Source: Flavobacterium sp. HSC-32F16 (GTDB lineage: Bacteria; Bacteroidota; Bacteroidia; Flavobacteriales; Flavobacteriaceae). From it: a stretch of DNA of 64,000 nt. Position numbers and translations under genes: made by a program. The stretch spans positions 62,001-126,000 of the forward strand of contig NZ_JALKAC010000013.1 of assembly GCF_024171645.1 (NCBI RefSeq). The letters are read 5' to 3'. Below the pieces are notes generated by a model that was given only the letters and a program-made list of their open reading frames with translations, did no database searches and was not told the origin of the DNA. The number at the start of each line of letters is the position of its first letter. The stretch's first letter is position 1. Of this stretch, positions 52,391 to 61,518 are shown one piece after another.

Positions 52391-54916
52391 ATGAAAAGTC
52401 TTTCAACATGGATTGCCTTATTGATTATCTGTATTTACAGCCCTTTAAAAGCAGCAGAACCTTTCATTACCCATGAAAAAAGTTCTAACGTTATGGTGCT
52501 GAAAGAAAAATCAGTACAGCCGTCTTTTTTTATAAATACTACGCTTGATGCAGGTATCATGCGCGCCGTATACAATCTCCAATCAGATTTTGAAAAAGTT
52601 ACCGGTTCAAAACCTGTTATTCTGAATCAAAACCCAGCAGATTCTTCCCCTCTTATTATAATCGGAATGGCAGGAAATCCAGTCATTGATGATTTAATAA
52701 AGCAAAAGAAAATCAACGGAAAAGATCTTAAAGGGAAAAATGAAAAATTTATTATCCAGCACGTCAAAAATCCGTTCAAAGGAGTTGAAGAAGCTATTGT
52801 AATTGCAGGCAGTGACAAACGCGGGACAATTTACGGCATATATGAATTATCCAGACAAATTGGAGTTTCACCCTGGTATTACTGGGCAGATGTTCCGGTA
52901 AAGAAATGTGAAACACTTTATTTTATAAAAGGAACGTATAGCGATGGAGAACCGGCTGTAAAATACAGAGGAATCTTTTTAAATGACGAAGCTCCCGCAT
53001 TGAGCGGCTGGGCAAAAAAAACATTCGGCGGATTTAACAGTAAGTTCTATGAGAAAGTTTTCGAACTATTACTTCGTTTAAAATCCAATTACATGTGGCC
53101 TGCCATGTGGGGAAATGCTTTTTATGATGATGACCCGTTAAGCGGATCTCTTGCCAATGAAATGGGAATTATAATGGGAACATCCCACCATGAACCAATG
53201 GCTTTGGCTCAAACAGACTGGCACCGTTATATCAAAAAAAACAATCTCCCTAATGTTTGGGATTATTCTAAAAACAAAACTGTTTTAGATGAATTCTGGA
53301 AAAGTGGTATTGTACGAAGTAAAAACTGGGAAAAACTAGTAACCATAGGAATGCGCGGAGACGGTGACGAAGCCATGAGTGAAGGAACTAATATAAGTCT
53401 GCTTGAAAATATAGTAAAAGAACAACGTCGTATTATTTCGCAGGAAACCGGACAAAAACCGGACAAAACACCTCAGGTTTGGGCTTTATACAAAGAAGTA
53501 CAGGATTATTACGATCAGGGAATGCGTGTTCCGGATGATGTAATTTTATTATTCTGTGACGATAACTGGGGAAATGTCCGTAAACTTCCAGATTTAAGTA
53601 AACCTCTGCACAAGGGCGGTTACGGTATGTATTATCATTTTGATTACGTTGGAGGTCCAAGAAACTCAAAATGGATTAATATAAGTCCGATACAAAGAGT
53701 CTGGGAACAAATGAATCTTAGTTATGAGCATGGTGTAGATAAAGTCTGGATTGTGAATGTGGGTGATCTTAAACCAATGGAATTTCCTATCAGCTTTTTT
53801 CTCGATATGGCATGGAATCCTAAGAAATTTAATCCTCAGAATTTATTTGAATTTACCGAAAAATGGGCTGCAGAGCAGTTTGGAGAAAAACATTCAAAAG
53901 AAATTGCCGGATTTTTAAATACCTATCCCAAATATAATCGTCGTGTAACGCCGGAAATGCTGGACAGCCAAACCTACAGTCTTGAAAACTACAATGAATT
54001 TCAAAATGCAGTAAACGATTATAAAAATCTGGCACTTGATGCCTACAGAGTTTATAATGATTTACCTCAGGAATATAAAGACGCTTATTTTCAGCTCGTT
54101 TTATATCCTATAGACGCCTGCTGCAATCTTTATGAAATGTATTTTGCACAAGCCCTCAATAAAAAATTATACAAACAGAAAGATATTGACGCTAATTATT
54201 ATGCCGATTTGGTGAAGACTAAGTTCTCACGCGATTCTGTTCTTCAAAACAAATACAATACTGAAATTTCCAATGGAAAATGGCCTCACATGATGGATCA
54301 AATGCGCATTGGATACAAAAACTGGTTTGATACTCCTAAAAATATTTTACCTGAAGTACAATACATTACTGCCTCTGAAAAAACGGAACGAAAAGTATTT
54401 GTTGAAAAAGACGGTTATGTTTCTATAGAAGCAGCACATTTTTCTAAAGTAAACAATTCAAAAAGAATTCATTGGGAAGTAATTCCTGATTTTGGAAAAA
54501 CAAAAAGCGGTATTACGACATTACCACAAAATCTTTATCCCGACACGCAGGAAAATATTTTTGTAGAATATGAAATTGATTTTACGTCGACTGGAACTTT
54601 TAATGTCGAATTATTACTAGCGCCTACACTTAATTTTAACAGCAACAAAGGGCTTCGTTATGAAGTTTCTTTTGATGATGAAAAACCGCAGCTTGTAAAT
54701 TTTAACGGAAAATATCGCGGCGAACTCGGAAAATGGCAGGCAGAACACATGATCCATTCCCTTACGGCACATCAGATTTTAAAATCAGGCAGACATACAC
54801 TGCGTTTTCGTGTGCTGGATCCCGGAATTGTTCTTCAGAAGATTTTAATAAATACCGGCGGGTTAAAACCGTCTTATCTGGGCGCGCCGGAAAGCGACAG
54901 AGTGCCGCAGGATTAA
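52391..54916 (+). CDS. GH115 xylan alpha-1,2-glucuronidase
   Basis: The 841-residue protein has a signal peptide (about MKSLSTWIALLIICIYSPLKA) and GH115 features: the N-terminal domain with GSDKRGTIYGIYELSRQIGVSPWYYWADVPVK, then YRGIFLNDEAP, LKSNYMWPAMWGNAFYDDDPL, GTSHHEPMALAQTDW and TIGMRGDGDEAM, and a C-terminal beta domain near 670-830. GH115 enzymes cut terminal and internal (4-O-methyl)glucuronic acid side chains from xylan. This is the most informative marker that the locus targets glucuronoxylan. It lies 22 bp after the esterase. Confidence 0.93.
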   Translation: MKSLSTWIALLIICIYSPLKAAEPFITHEKSSNVMVLKEKSVQPSFFINTTLDAGIMRAVYNLQSDFEKVTGSKPVILNQNPADSSPLIIIGMAGNPVIDDLIKQKKINGKDLKGKNEKFIIQHVKNPFKGVEEAIVIAGSDKRGTIYGIYELSRQIGVSPWYYWADVPVKKCETLYFIKGTYSDGEPAVKYRGIFLNDEAPALSGWAKKTFGGFNSKFYEKVFELLLRLKSNYMWPAMWGNAFYDDDPLSGSLANEMGIIMGTSHHEPMALAQTDWHRYIKKNNLPNVWDYSKNKTVLDEFWKSGIVRSKNWEKLVTIGMRGDGDEAMSEGTNISLLENIVKEQRRIISQETGQKPDKTPQVWALYKEVQDYYDQGMRVPDDVILLFCDDNWGNVRKLPDLSKPLHKGGYGMYYHFDYVGGPRNSKWINISPIQRVWEQMNLSYEHGVDKVWIVNVGDLKPMEFPISFFLDMAWNPKKFNPQNLFEFTEKWAAEQFGEKHSKEIAGFLNTYPKYNRRVTPEMLDSQTYSLENYNEFQNAVNDYKNLALDAYRVYNDLPQEYKDAYFQLVLYPIDACCNLYEMYFAQALNKKLYKQKDIDANYYADLVKTKFSRDSVLQNKYNTEISNGKWPHMMDQMRIGYKNWFDTPKNILPEVQYITASEKTERKVFVEKDGYVSIEAAHFSKVNNSKRIHWEVIPDFGKTKSGITTLPQNLYPDTQENIFVEYEIDFTSTGTFNVELLLAPTLNFNSNKGLRYEVSFDDEKPQLVNFNGKYRGELGKWQAEHMIHSLTAHQILKSGRHTLRFRVLDPGIVLQKILINTGGLKPSYLGAPESDRVPQD

Positions 54917-54934
54917 TTTTAATTCAATAAAATT

Positions 54935-57232
54935 ATGGTAAATATCTTTGAGAAATATAATAAACTAGGATGTTTAATAGCAGTATGCATTACATTTTCA
55001 GCAACAGCTCAAATGAAAACATTTCCATTACAGGAAGTGAGATTAGGAGACGGACCTTTTAAAAAGGCACAGGATGTTGATTTTAAATATATGCTTGCGC
55101 TTAATCCGGATAAGCTTCTAGCACCTTATTTAATTGATGCTGATTTACCAACAAAATACAATCGTTACGGCAATTGGGAAAGTCTGGGGCTTGACGGTCA
55201 TATTGCCGGGCATTACTTATCAGCCTTATCGATGATGTACGCTTCTACAGGAAATGCGGAGCTTAAAAACAGATTGGATTACATGATTTCTGAATTAGCC
55301 AGATGTCAGGAAAAAAACGGAAATGGATATGTAGGCGGTATACCGCAGGGGAAAGTTTTTTGGGACCGCATTCATAAAGGAGATATCGATGGAAGCAGTT
55401 TTGGATTAAATAATACCTGGGTTCCCATTTACAACATACATAAACTTTTTGCAGGATTAAACGATGCTTATCAATACACAGGAAACCAGCAGGCAAAAGA
55501 AGTTTTAATAAAATTGGGAGACTGGTTTATTGAAATGATTAAACCGCTGAGTGACGATCAGATCCAGAAAATTTTAAAAACAGAACACGGAGGCATCAAC
55601 GAGTCCTTTGCAGATTTATATCTTATTACTAAGGATAAAAAATACCTCGAAACAGCTCAAAAAATTTCCCAAAAGAGTTTTTTAGAATCTTTAATAAAGA
55701 AAGAAGATAAACTTACCGGACTTCATGCCAATACTCAAATTCCTAAAGTTATTGGTTTTGAAAAAATTGCCTCTATTTCAGAAAATAAAGAATGGTCAAA
55801 TGCGGTTACTTTTTTTTGGGAGAATGTTACTCAAAAACGCAGTGCAGCTTTTGGCGGCAACAGTGTAGCAGAACATTTTAATCCTATTGATGATTTCAGC
55901 AGTATGCTCAAGTCAAATCAAGGGCCGGAAACCTGTAATTCCTATAATATGGAACGCCTTAGCAAAGCCTTATTTCTGGAAAAAAAAGACATGAATTATC
56001 TCGATTTCTACGAACGAACTCTTTACAATCACATACTTTCAAGCCAGCATCCTGAAAAAGGAGGTTTTGTCTATTTTACACCCATCAGACCCAATCATTA
56101 TCGGGTTTATTCACAGCCCGAAACCAGTATGTGGTGCTGTGTAGGATCTGGATTGGAGAATCATACTAAATATGGAGAATTAATTTACAGCCATTCTGAT
56201 GAGGAAGTTTTTGTCAATCTCTTTATAGCATCAACCCTAAACTGGAATGAAAAAGGAATTTTAATCGAACAGCGTACAAAATTCCCTTATGAAAACAGCA
56301 CCGAAATTATTCTAAATCTCAAAAAAGCAAAAACTTTTGATTTGAATATCCGCCGGCCAAAATGGGCAGAAAACTTCAAAATATTCATCAACGATAAAGA
56401 GCAGAAAACAGAATTAAAACCATCGGGTTATATCAGTCTTAAAAGAAAATGGAAATCAAAAGACCATGTACGTATTGAATTTGAAACTAAAACCCATTTA
56501 GAGCAATTACCTGATGGTTCTAATTGGAGTGCTTTCGTAAACGGACCTATTGTTTTGGCTGCCAAAACTTCAACTGAAGCATTAGACGGATTATTTGCCG
56601 ATGACAGCCGTATGGGGCACGTCGCATCAGGAAAATACATGCCAATGGATAAATCTTATGCTATTGTAGGCGAAAAAGCAAGTTATGTTTCGAGAATTAA
56701 AGAATTAGGTGATATGCGTTTTGCTTTGGACTCATTACAATTAGAACCTTTTTTTGAACTGCATGATGCCCGTTATCAAATGTATTTCCAAACTTTTACT
56801 AAAGATGAATTTAAAGAAAAACAGGAAATACTGCGACAGCAGGAAATAAAAGAAATGGTGCTTGAAGCAAATACCATAGATAAAATTAACTGCGGAGAAC
56901 AACAGCCAGAAGTAGATCATTTGTACAGAGGAGAAAAAAGTAATTCAGGATATGATGACGGTCAATTCTGGAGAAATACCCAGTCTTATATTTCCTATCA
57001 AATGATAAACAAAAATAAATCAGGAAAGTTCCTCGACATAATTACTTTGGATAAAATAAATCCAAATGAAATTAGTATAACGATCAACAACAAACCATCT
57101 GAAATAGTCTCTTTAGAAAATAAAAAAATCAGGCTCGATATCGCAAAACAAGACGTTATAGGAATTAAAATAACAGCTAAAGATGCAAAGGTAAGCCCTA
57201 AATTTTACCAATTACGAATTGTAAAAAATTAA
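54935..57232 (+). CDS. GH127-type beta-L-arabinofuranosidase (DUF1680)
   Basis: The 765-residue protein has a signal sequence at about 10-26 (LGCLIAVCITFSATAQ) and the DUF1680 alpha/alpha barrel (FPLQEVRLGDGPFKKAQDVDFKYMLALNPDKLL). The zinc/catalytic residues fit GH127/GH146: Glu332 and Cys334 in GPETCNSYNM, and the vicinal Cys401/Cys402 in MWCCVGSG, one of which acts as nucleophile with zinc. Glu313 in VAEHFNP is a likely acid/base. These enzymes release beta-L-arabinofuranose, or in some members other furanosides. It is joined to the GH115 gene with an 18-bp gap. Confidence 0.88.
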   Translation: MVNIFEKYNKLGCLIAVCITFSATAQMKTFPLQEVRLGDGPFKKAQDVDFKYMLALNPDKLLAPYLIDADLPTKYNRYGNWESLGLDGHIAGHYLSALSMMYASTGNAELKNRLDYMISELARCQEKNGNGYVGGIPQGKVFWDRIHKGDIDGSSFGLNNTWVPIYNIHKLFAGLNDAYQYTGNQQAKEVLIKLGDWFIEMIKPLSDDQIQKILKTEHGGINESFADLYLITKDKKYLETAQKISQKSFLESLIKKEDKLTGLHANTQIPKVIGFEKIASISENKEWSNAVTFFWENVTQKRSAAFGGNSVAEHFNPIDDFSSMLKSNQGPETCNSYNMERLSKALFLEKKDMNYLDFYERTLYNHILSSQHPEKGGFVYFTPIRPNHYRVYSQPETSMWCCVGSGLENHTKYGELIYSHSDEEVFVNLFIASTLNWNEKGILIEQRTKFPYENSTEIILNLKKAKTFDLNIRRPKWAENFKIFINDKEQKTELKPSGYISLKRKWKSKDHVRIEFETKTHLEQLPDGSNWSAFVNGPIVLAAKTSTEALDGLFADDSRMGHVASGKYMPMDKSYAIVGEKASYVSRIKELGDMRFALDSLQLEPFFELHDARYQMYFQTFTKDEFKEKQEILRQQEIKEMVLEANTIDKINCGEQQPEVDHLYRGEKSNSGYDDGQFWRNTQSYISYQMINKNKSGKFLDIITLDKINPNEISITINNKPSEIVSLENKKIRLDIAKQDVIGIKITAKDAKVSPKFYQLRIVKN

Positions 57233-57265
57233 CAGGAAAGTTTAAAAAGCTGAGAAAATAAAATC

Positions 57266-58825
57266 ATGAAAGTACTATATAACCTATTAGCGATTTTTTT
57301 AATTTTTACCGGATCTAATGCGCAGGATAAAAAAGCACAAAACCCTGTAATTTTTGCAGATGTTCCTGATTTATCTATTATCAGAATAGGCAGTGATTAT
57401 TATATGAGCAGTACCACGATGCACATGAATCCGGGCGTTCCCATAATGAAATCAAAAGATTTAATTAACTGGAAAATAATAAATTATGCGTATGATACTT
57501 TAGGAAGCAGTGATGAACTAAATCTGCATAATGGCAAAAATACTTACGGCCGAGGTTCCTGGGCAAGTAATATTAGATTTCATAACAATACATTTTATGT
57601 AACCACTTTTGCCCAGACTACCGGAAAGACCTATGTATTTAGCACAAAAAATATAGAAAAAGGGCCTTGGAAAGAAATTAGTTTTAGTCCCGCGTATCAT
57701 GATCACAGCATTTTGTTTGATGACGATGGCAGAGTTTACATGGTATATGGAAATGGTAAACTTTTTATTAAAGAACTACAATCAGATTTATCAGGAATAA
57801 AAGAAAACGGACTAAATCAGGTATTGATTGAAAACGCCAGCAGTCCGGCAGGAAATAACATTATGCTGGGGGCAGAAGGTTCTCAGTTGTATAAAATAAA
57901 CGGAAAGTATTATCTGTTTAATATTGTCTGGCCAAAAGACGGAATGCGCACAGTGCTTATTCACAGAGCCGATAAAATTACGGGACCCTGGGAAGGAAAG
58001 ATTGGCTTACAGGATTTAGGTGTTGCACAAGGAGGTTTAATTGACACTCCAGACGGAAAATGGTTTTCGTATTTATTTAGAGATTATGGAGGCGTTGGCC
58101 GTATTCCATATTTTGTTCCTGTAAAATGGGTCGACGGCTGGCCGGTTTTGGGTGAAAATAATAAAGTGCCTCCATATCTTGATTTACCTGAAAGTGAAGG
58201 ATTAATTCCGGGAATTGTGAACTCAGACGATTTCAGCCGAAAAAAAGGAGACAAAGATCTGCCTTTAGTCTGGCAGTGGAACCATAATCCTGATAATTCA
58301 TTATGGTCTGTTCAGGAAAGAAAAGGGTTTTTAAGATTAAAAGCCGCTTCAAAAACTAACACTTTGACTCAGGCTAAAAATACGCTTACACAAAGAACGT
58401 TTGGACCAGAATGTTCAGGAACGACACTTCTGGAAGTTTCTCAAATGAAAGAAGGTGATTTTGCCGGGCTTTCTTTATTTCAAAAAGATTTTGGTTTGGT
58501 TGGTGTAAAAGCAGAAAACGGATCAAAAAAAATTGTCATGATTCAAACGATAAACGGCATTTCAAAAGAGATTCAAAGTGTTCCTTTCTCCGGAAATAAA
58601 ATCTATTTCAAAGCTTCGTGCAATTTTAAAGACAAAGCAGATTTAGGCTGGTTTTACTATAGTCTTAACGGAAAAGAATGGATCAGTATTGGTAATGAAA
58701 TAAAACTGCCTTACACGCTTCCTCATTTTATGGGCTGCAGATTTGGTCTTTTTAACTTTACAGAGAAAACTTTAGGAGGCTATGTTGATTTTGATTACTT
58801 CCATCTTGATAATAAAATTAAATGA
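57266..58825 (+). CDS. GH43 (subfamily 12-like) beta-xylosidase/arabinofuranosidase
   Basis: The 519-residue secreted protein has a signal peptide (MKVLYNLLAIFLIFTGSNAQ). A GH43 propeller is marked by Asp35 in FADVPDLSI (base), Asp146 in YHDHSILFDDDG (modulator) and Glu204 in LGAEGSQLYK (acid). A C-terminal concanavalin-like beta-xylosidase domain at about 315-515 ends YVDFDYFHLDN. The ADVPDxSI motif and this tail are typical of the subfamily with xylosidase or arabinofuranosidase activity on xylan pieces. It differs clearly from the GH43 at 47620, so the two probably have distinct substrates. Confidence 0.9.
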   Translation: MKVLYNLLAIFLIFTGSNAQDKKAQNPVIFADVPDLSIIRIGSDYYMSSTTMHMNPGVPIMKSKDLINWKIINYAYDTLGSSDELNLHNGKNTYGRGSWASNIRFHNNTFYVTTFAQTTGKTYVFSTKNIEKGPWKEISFSPAYHDHSILFDDDGRVYMVYGNGKLFIKELQSDLSGIKENGLNQVLIENASSPAGNNIMLGAEGSQLYKINGKYYLFNIVWPKDGMRTVLIHRADKITGPWEGKIGLQDLGVAQGGLIDTPDGKWFSYLFRDYGGVGRIPYFVPVKWVDGWPVLGENNKVPPYLDLPESEGLIPGIVNSDDFSRKKGDKDLPLVWQWNHNPDNSLWSVQERKGFLRLKAASKTNTLTQAKNTLTQRTFGPECSGTTLLEVSQMKEGDFAGLSLFQKDFGLVGVKAENGSKKIVMIQTINGISKEIQSVPFSGNKIYFKASCNFKDKADLGWFYYSLNGKEWISIGNEIKLPYTLPHFMGCRFGLFNFTEKTLGGYVDFDYFHLDNKIK

Positions 58826-58864
58826 TAAACGAACAGCAGCATCTTTAATTCAAAAGAAAAAACC

Positions 58865-61459
58865 ATGAAAAATAATTATCTATATGTATTAAGTTTACTA
58901 TGCTTTTTTAACTTAAACGCACAGCAATATCCATATAAAGATCCGTCGCTTAGTTCTAAAAAGCGCGCAGAAGATTTAATTTCCCGATTGACTCTTGAAG
59001 AAAAAGCAGCTTTAATGTGTGATCAGAGCGATGCAATACCCCGATTGGGAATTAAAAAGTTCAACTGGTGGAGTGAAGCTTTGCATGGTTATGCCAATAA
59101 TGACAATGTTACCGTTTTTCCTGAACCCATAGGGATGGCAGCATCATTTGACGATCAATTGGTTTTTCGTGTATTTGATGCCGTTTCAGATGAAGGGCGT
59201 GCCAAATACAATCAATGGATACAAAACGGAAATGAAAATAAACGTTTTTTAAGCCTTTCAGTCTGGACTCCCAACGTAAATATTTTTAGAGACCCACGCT
59301 GGGGACGCGGTCAGGAAACTTATGGCGAAGATCCTTATTTGACTTCCAAAATGGGAGTTTCGGTTGTAAAAGGACTTCAAGGCCCAGCTGATGCAAAATA
59401 TCGTAAGCTTTTGGCTTGTGCCAAACATTTTGCCGTTCATTCCGGTCCTGAATGGAGCAGACATGAATTGAATTTGAATAATGTAAATCCGCGTGAATTA
59501 TACGAAACCTATCTTCCCGCATTTAAGGCATTGGTACAGGAAGCCGATGTAAGACAGGTAATGTGTGCGTATCAGCGTTTAGACGACGAACCGTGCTGCA
59601 GTAACACGCGATTATTACAGCGTATTCTTCGCGATGAGTGGGGATTTCAATATCTCGTAGTTTCAGATTGCGGTGCCGTTACTGATTTTTATACCACACA
59701 TAAAGTTTCATCAGATGAGGTTCATGCCGCATCAAAAGCCGTACTGGCAGGAACGGATGTAGAATGTGTCTGGGATAAATACCCGTTTAAAAAACTTCCT
59801 GAAGCCGTTGAGAAAGATTTAATAAAAGAAGAAGAAATCAATAAAAGCCTGCTTCGTGTTTTAACAGGCCGTTTTGATTTAGGCGAAATGGACGATGACT
59901 CGATTGTGCCCTGGGCTCAAATTCCGGCAAGCGTGCTGAACAGTAAAGAACATCAGGAATTGGCTTTAGAAATGGCTCAGAAGTCAATGACACTTTTACA
60001 GAATAAAAATAATATTCTGCCTTTAAATAAAAACGTAAATAAAGTGGCAGTTATAGGCCCAAATGCTGATAATGAACCTATGTTATGGGGAAATTATAAC
60101 GGAACACCCAATAAAACCATTACCATTAAAAAAGGAATTGAGGGAAAACTGGCTGCTAATAAAGTCCTGTATGATAAATCTTGTGATTTAGTAGAAGATA
60201 AAGTAACGGAGACGTATTTTGATCAAATTTCTTTTGAAGGAAAAAAAGGAATGAAAGCCGTTTATTGGAATAACCCTAATAGAGAAGGAAACAGTGTTAT
60301 TTCGCAGCAAATTTTGAATCCTATAAAGATGACCACAGCAGGTCAGCATGAATTTGCTTCGGGAGTTAAACTCGAAGGATTCTCTGCAAAATATGAGACT
60401 GAATTTACAGCGAAAGAAACTGAAAACCTTGTTTTTAAAACCGGAGCTGCAGGTGCTTTTGAATTGTTAGTTAACGGTAAATCGATCGCAAAGTATACCA
60501 ACTGGCGCACCGTTCCGGGTAAAATTCCGTTTCCGGTTGAAGCAGGCATAAAATATAAAATCGAAATTCTTTTTGCACAATCCAATGATTGGCAGGCTAA
60601 TTTAGAATTCGATTTTGGAAAAGAGTTTGATATTGACTTCAAAGCCTTGATTCAAAAATTAAAAGGCATCGACACCGTAATTTTTGCAGGAGGACTTTCG
60701 ACTTTACTGGAAGGAGAAGAAATGCCTGTTTCTTTTCCCGGTTTTAAAGGCGGCGACAGAACCAATATTGAACTTCCTGCTGTGCAGAGAAAATGCTTAA
60801 AAGAACTTAAAGCAGCTGGTAAAAAAGTAATTTTTGTAAACTGCTCAGGATCTGCTATTGCTTTAACCCCAGAAACAGAAAGCTGTGATGCTATTCTGCA
60901 GGCCTGGTATCCGGGAGAATCAGGAGGACAGGCTGTCGCCGATGTTCTTTTTGGAGATTATAACCCAGCGGGAAAACTGCCAATTTCATTTTATAAAAAC
61001 TCTGATAAATTAGGCGATTTCGAAGATTATTCGCTTAAAGGAAGGACATATAGGTATACAACAGATGTTTTGTTTCCTTTTGGTTTTGGCTTAAGCTATT
61101 CTAAATTCGAGATTCAGGCAGGAAATCTAAGTAAAACCAAAATAAAATCTAATGAAGATACGCAGCTAAAATTTTCAATAAAAAACACAAGCAAGCTTAA
61201 CGGAACTGAGATTGTTCAGGTTTATGTCCGAAAATTAAATGATACAGAAGGCCCGTTAAAAACACTAAAAGCTTTTAAACGAATAGAACTAAAAGCAGGC
61301 GAAAAACAAAATGTAACGATCTATTTACCAGCGTCTTCATTTGAATTTTATGATACTAAAACAAGAGCTATGAATATCGCTTCGGGAGAATATGAGGTGT
61401 ATTACGGCAGCAGTTCGGATACTAAGGATTTAAAAATGGCGAAAATGGCCATTCAGTAA
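58865..61459 (+). CDS. GH3 beta-xylosidase/beta-glucosidase with PA14-like insert
   Basis: The 864-residue protein has a signal peptide (MKNNYLYVLSLLCFFNLNAQ) and the GH3 TIM barrel: RAEDLISRLTLEEKAALM, NWWSEALHGYA, RGQETYGEDPYL, CAKHFAVHSGPE and nucleophile Asp268 in VVSDCGAVTDF. A PA14-like beta domain is inserted at about 459-590, and a C-terminal Fn3-like part ends IASGEYEVYYG. HGYAN and the clustering with GH43/GH115 favour a beta-xylosidase over a beta-glucosidase. Final conversion of xylobiose or xylo-oligomers to xylose is the likely role in the periplasm. Confidence 0.92.
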   Translation: MKNNYLYVLSLLCFFNLNAQQYPYKDPSLSSKKRAEDLISRLTLEEKAALMCDQSDAIPRLGIKKFNWWSEALHGYANNDNVTVFPEPIGMAASFDDQLVFRVFDAVSDEGRAKYNQWIQNGNENKRFLSLSVWTPNVNIFRDPRWGRGQETYGEDPYLTSKMGVSVVKGLQGPADAKYRKLLACAKHFAVHSGPEWSRHELNLNNVNPRELYETYLPAFKALVQEADVRQVMCAYQRLDDEPCCSNTRLLQRILRDEWGFQYLVVSDCGAVTDFYTTHKVSSDEVHAASKAVLAGTDVECVWDKYPFKKLPEAVEKDLIKEEEINKSLLRVLTGRFDLGEMDDDSIVPWAQIPASVLNSKEHQELALEMAQKSMTLLQNKNNILPLNKNVNKVAVIGPNADNEPMLWGNYNGTPNKTITIKKGIEGKLAANKVLYDKSCDLVEDKVTETYFDQISFEGKKGMKAVYWNNPNREGNSVISQQILNPIKMTTAGQHEFASGVKLEGFSAKYETEFTAKETENLVFKTGAAGAFELLVNGKSIAKYTNWRTVPGKIPFPVEAGIKYKIEILFAQSNDWQANLEFDFGKEFDIDFKALIQKLKGIDTVIFAGGLSTLLEGEEMPVSFPGFKGGDRTNIELPAVQRKCLKELKAAGKKVIFVNCSGSAIALTPETESCDAILQAWYPGESGGQAVADVLFGDYNPAGKLPISFYKNSDKLGDFEDYSLKGRTYRYTTDVLFPFGFGLSYSKFEIQAGNLSKTKIKSNEDTQLKFSIKNTSKLNGTEIVQVYVRKLNDTEGPLKTLKAFKRIELKAGEKQNVTIYLPASSFEFYDTKTRAMNIASGEYEVYYGSSSDTKDLKMAKMAIQ

Positions 61460-61518
61460 ACAAAAATGGACTTTAAATTTTCTTTATCAAATAAAAAGTA
61501 ATTAATCTACAGCGAATT

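Noticed and set aside
54733..54930. Small plus-strand frame inside the GH115 gene
   Set aside because: It overlaps the GH115 C-terminus in another frame and has no signal or homology that I can see.
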